Below are positions 5,577 to 6,046 of a stretch of DNA of 6,046 nt, piece by piece. Position 1 is the first letter of the stretch, and each line of letters opens with the position of its first letter. Source of the DNA: Lentisphaeria bacterium (GTDB lineage: Bacteria > Verrucomicrobiota > Lentisphaeria > Oligosphaerales > Oligosphaeraceae); assembly GCA_016303095.1 (NCBI GenBank), contig JAEDMH010000134.1:1-6046 (forward strand), given 5' to 3'. The notes below the pieces were generated by a model. It had not been told where the DNA came from, searched no databases, and saw only the letters and a list, made by a program, of their open reading frames with translations. The position numbers and the translations under genes are program-made.

Positions 5577-6046
5577 CTATTCCCCTGGGAGCAGCACGAG
5601 GCGGAAGCCGTAGGCGTAGTTATTGTTCGACGGCATGCCGCCGTAACGGCACGCCGCACGGCAGCCGCTAGCGCGCTCGTACCAGCTGCCGCCACGAAGC
5701 AAGCGGTACGTGCCACTGGTCGGCCCTACGGGATCGGTCTGGGATCCCGTGGCATAGGATCCATACCAGTCCAGGCACCACTCCTCCACGTTCCCGTGCA
5801 TGTCATAGAGGCCCAGTTCGCTGGGAAGGTAGGAACCCACCTTTGCTGTGCCTCCGCTGGTGTCACTAGTCGATGATGTATCGCTTCCCTGATTGCCATC
5901 GTAGCGTCCCACCTCGTCCATATTGGGGCATACGCCCCAAGTGGCGGTCAGATTCTTTCCGGAGTTGAGGGCGGTTTCCCAGCAGGTGCCGTCGGCCCGT
6001 TTCCGGCAGGCGTATTCCCATTGGGCCTCCGTGGGGAGATCGAAGA
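5577..6046 (-). CDS. C-terminal end of an FGE/SUMF1-fold protein with DGR-like variable end (gene C, start off the right edge)
   Basis: 155 aa plus stop are visible, beginning within FDLPTEAQWEYACRKR. Motifs of the FGE/SUMF1 domain follow: VGRYDGN, a Ser/Thr-rich loop (SDTSSTSDTSGGTAK), YDMHGNVEEWCLDWY, then RGGSW...CRAACR...PSNNN...GFRL and a TAG stop. The formylglycine-enzyme CxxxxC pair is missing, so a binding rather than catalytic role is inferred. Compared with gene B it is collinear over the same stretch but clearly more diverged than A is from B, and it has Glu where B has Trp in the HGNVxEW motif. The last 38 residues carry the pattern of a DGR variable region, listed separately. The left edge of the window ends at exactly the homologous codons, so C could be the missing end of gene A or a third paralogue. 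Confidence 0.88.
   Translation of the reverse strand, partial: FDLPTEAQWEYACRKRADGTCWETALNSGKNLTATWGVCPNMDEVGRYDGNQGSDTSSTSDTSGGTAKVGSYLPSELGLYDMHGNVEEWCLDWYGSYATGSQTDPVGPTSGTYRLLRGGSWYERASGCRAACRYGGMPSNNNYAYGFRLVLLPGE
5580..5693 (-). other. Candidate DGR variable region at the 3' end of gene C
   Basis: The last 38 codons keep the scaffold GGSW, A, CRAA, R, PS and GFRL, with 16 non-scaffold codons between them: YER, SG, C, YGGM, NNNYAY. In published FGE-type DGR targets these positions come from AAC codons in a template repeat, which adenine mutagenesis turns into NNC. Here 13 of the 16 end in C, the exceptions being GAG, ATG and AAT. C-ending codons are common across the window, so this bias is only supportive. 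No template copy of the segment was found elsewhere in the window. An ordinary FGE-family C-terminus without active diversification is the alternative. Confidence 0.5.
6030..6046. repeat. Right copy of the 17-base end-to-end direct repeat
   Basis: Identical to bases 1-17. Joining the ends over this overlap keeps the reading frame and would fuse gene A (535 codons) to the last 150 codons of gene C, giving 685 aa, about the length of gene B plus one 67-residue PEGA-like module. Confidence 0.8.

Overview
The window is a GC-rich bacterial segment in which every supported gene lies on the minus strand. It reads, in transcription order from high to low coordinate: the 3' end of a secreted-type FGE/SUMF1-fold protein (C), a structured intergenic region, a 160-aa protein of unknown role, a GIY-YIG nuclease-like protein whose N-terminal half is a paralogue of the 160-aa protein, a complete 619-aa surface-type protein (B), and a tandem paralogue of B (A) that runs off the left edge. 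No rRNA, tRNA, CRISPR array, transposase or replication gene was seen. The combination of collagen-like triplets, PEGA-like modules and an FGE/SUMF1 lectin-type domain behind a signal peptide suggests an uncultured, perhaps host- or gut-associated bacterium of the Verrucomicrobiota/Lentisphaerota/Kiritimatiellota type. That placement is inference with low confidence.

Left half (1-3775): A and B are a recent tandem duplication with the same layout: signal peptide, a GWN...YWI-type N-terminal domain, 15-16 Gly-X-Y triplets, PEGA-like module(s) (two in A, one in B), then an FGE/SUMF1 domain. They even share the roughly 30 bases before the start codon. The FGE domain of B (and of C) lacks the CxxxxC copper-binding pair of true formylglycine-generating enzymes. 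It ends in the GGSW...CRAA.R....PS...GFRL segment that is hypervariable in FGE-type targets of diversity-generating retroelements (DGRs). No reverse transcriptase or template repeat is in the window.

Right half (3776-6046): the GIY-YIG protein and its truncated paralogue sit in tandem, separated by a terminator-like hairpin. The 362-base gap before the paralogue holds a good sigma70-type promoter and, immediately behind the variable end of gene C, a dense set of hairpins. At least three of these carry a C(GGA)G triloop on the coding strand.

The first 17 bases equal the last 17, and both lie at the same FDLPT codons of the FGE domain. The sequence may therefore be a whole contig that either closes into a circle of about 6.03 kb, in which A and C are the two ends of one 685-aa gene, or was broken by the assembler at a repeat shared by three paralogues. 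The sequence alone cannot decide between these.
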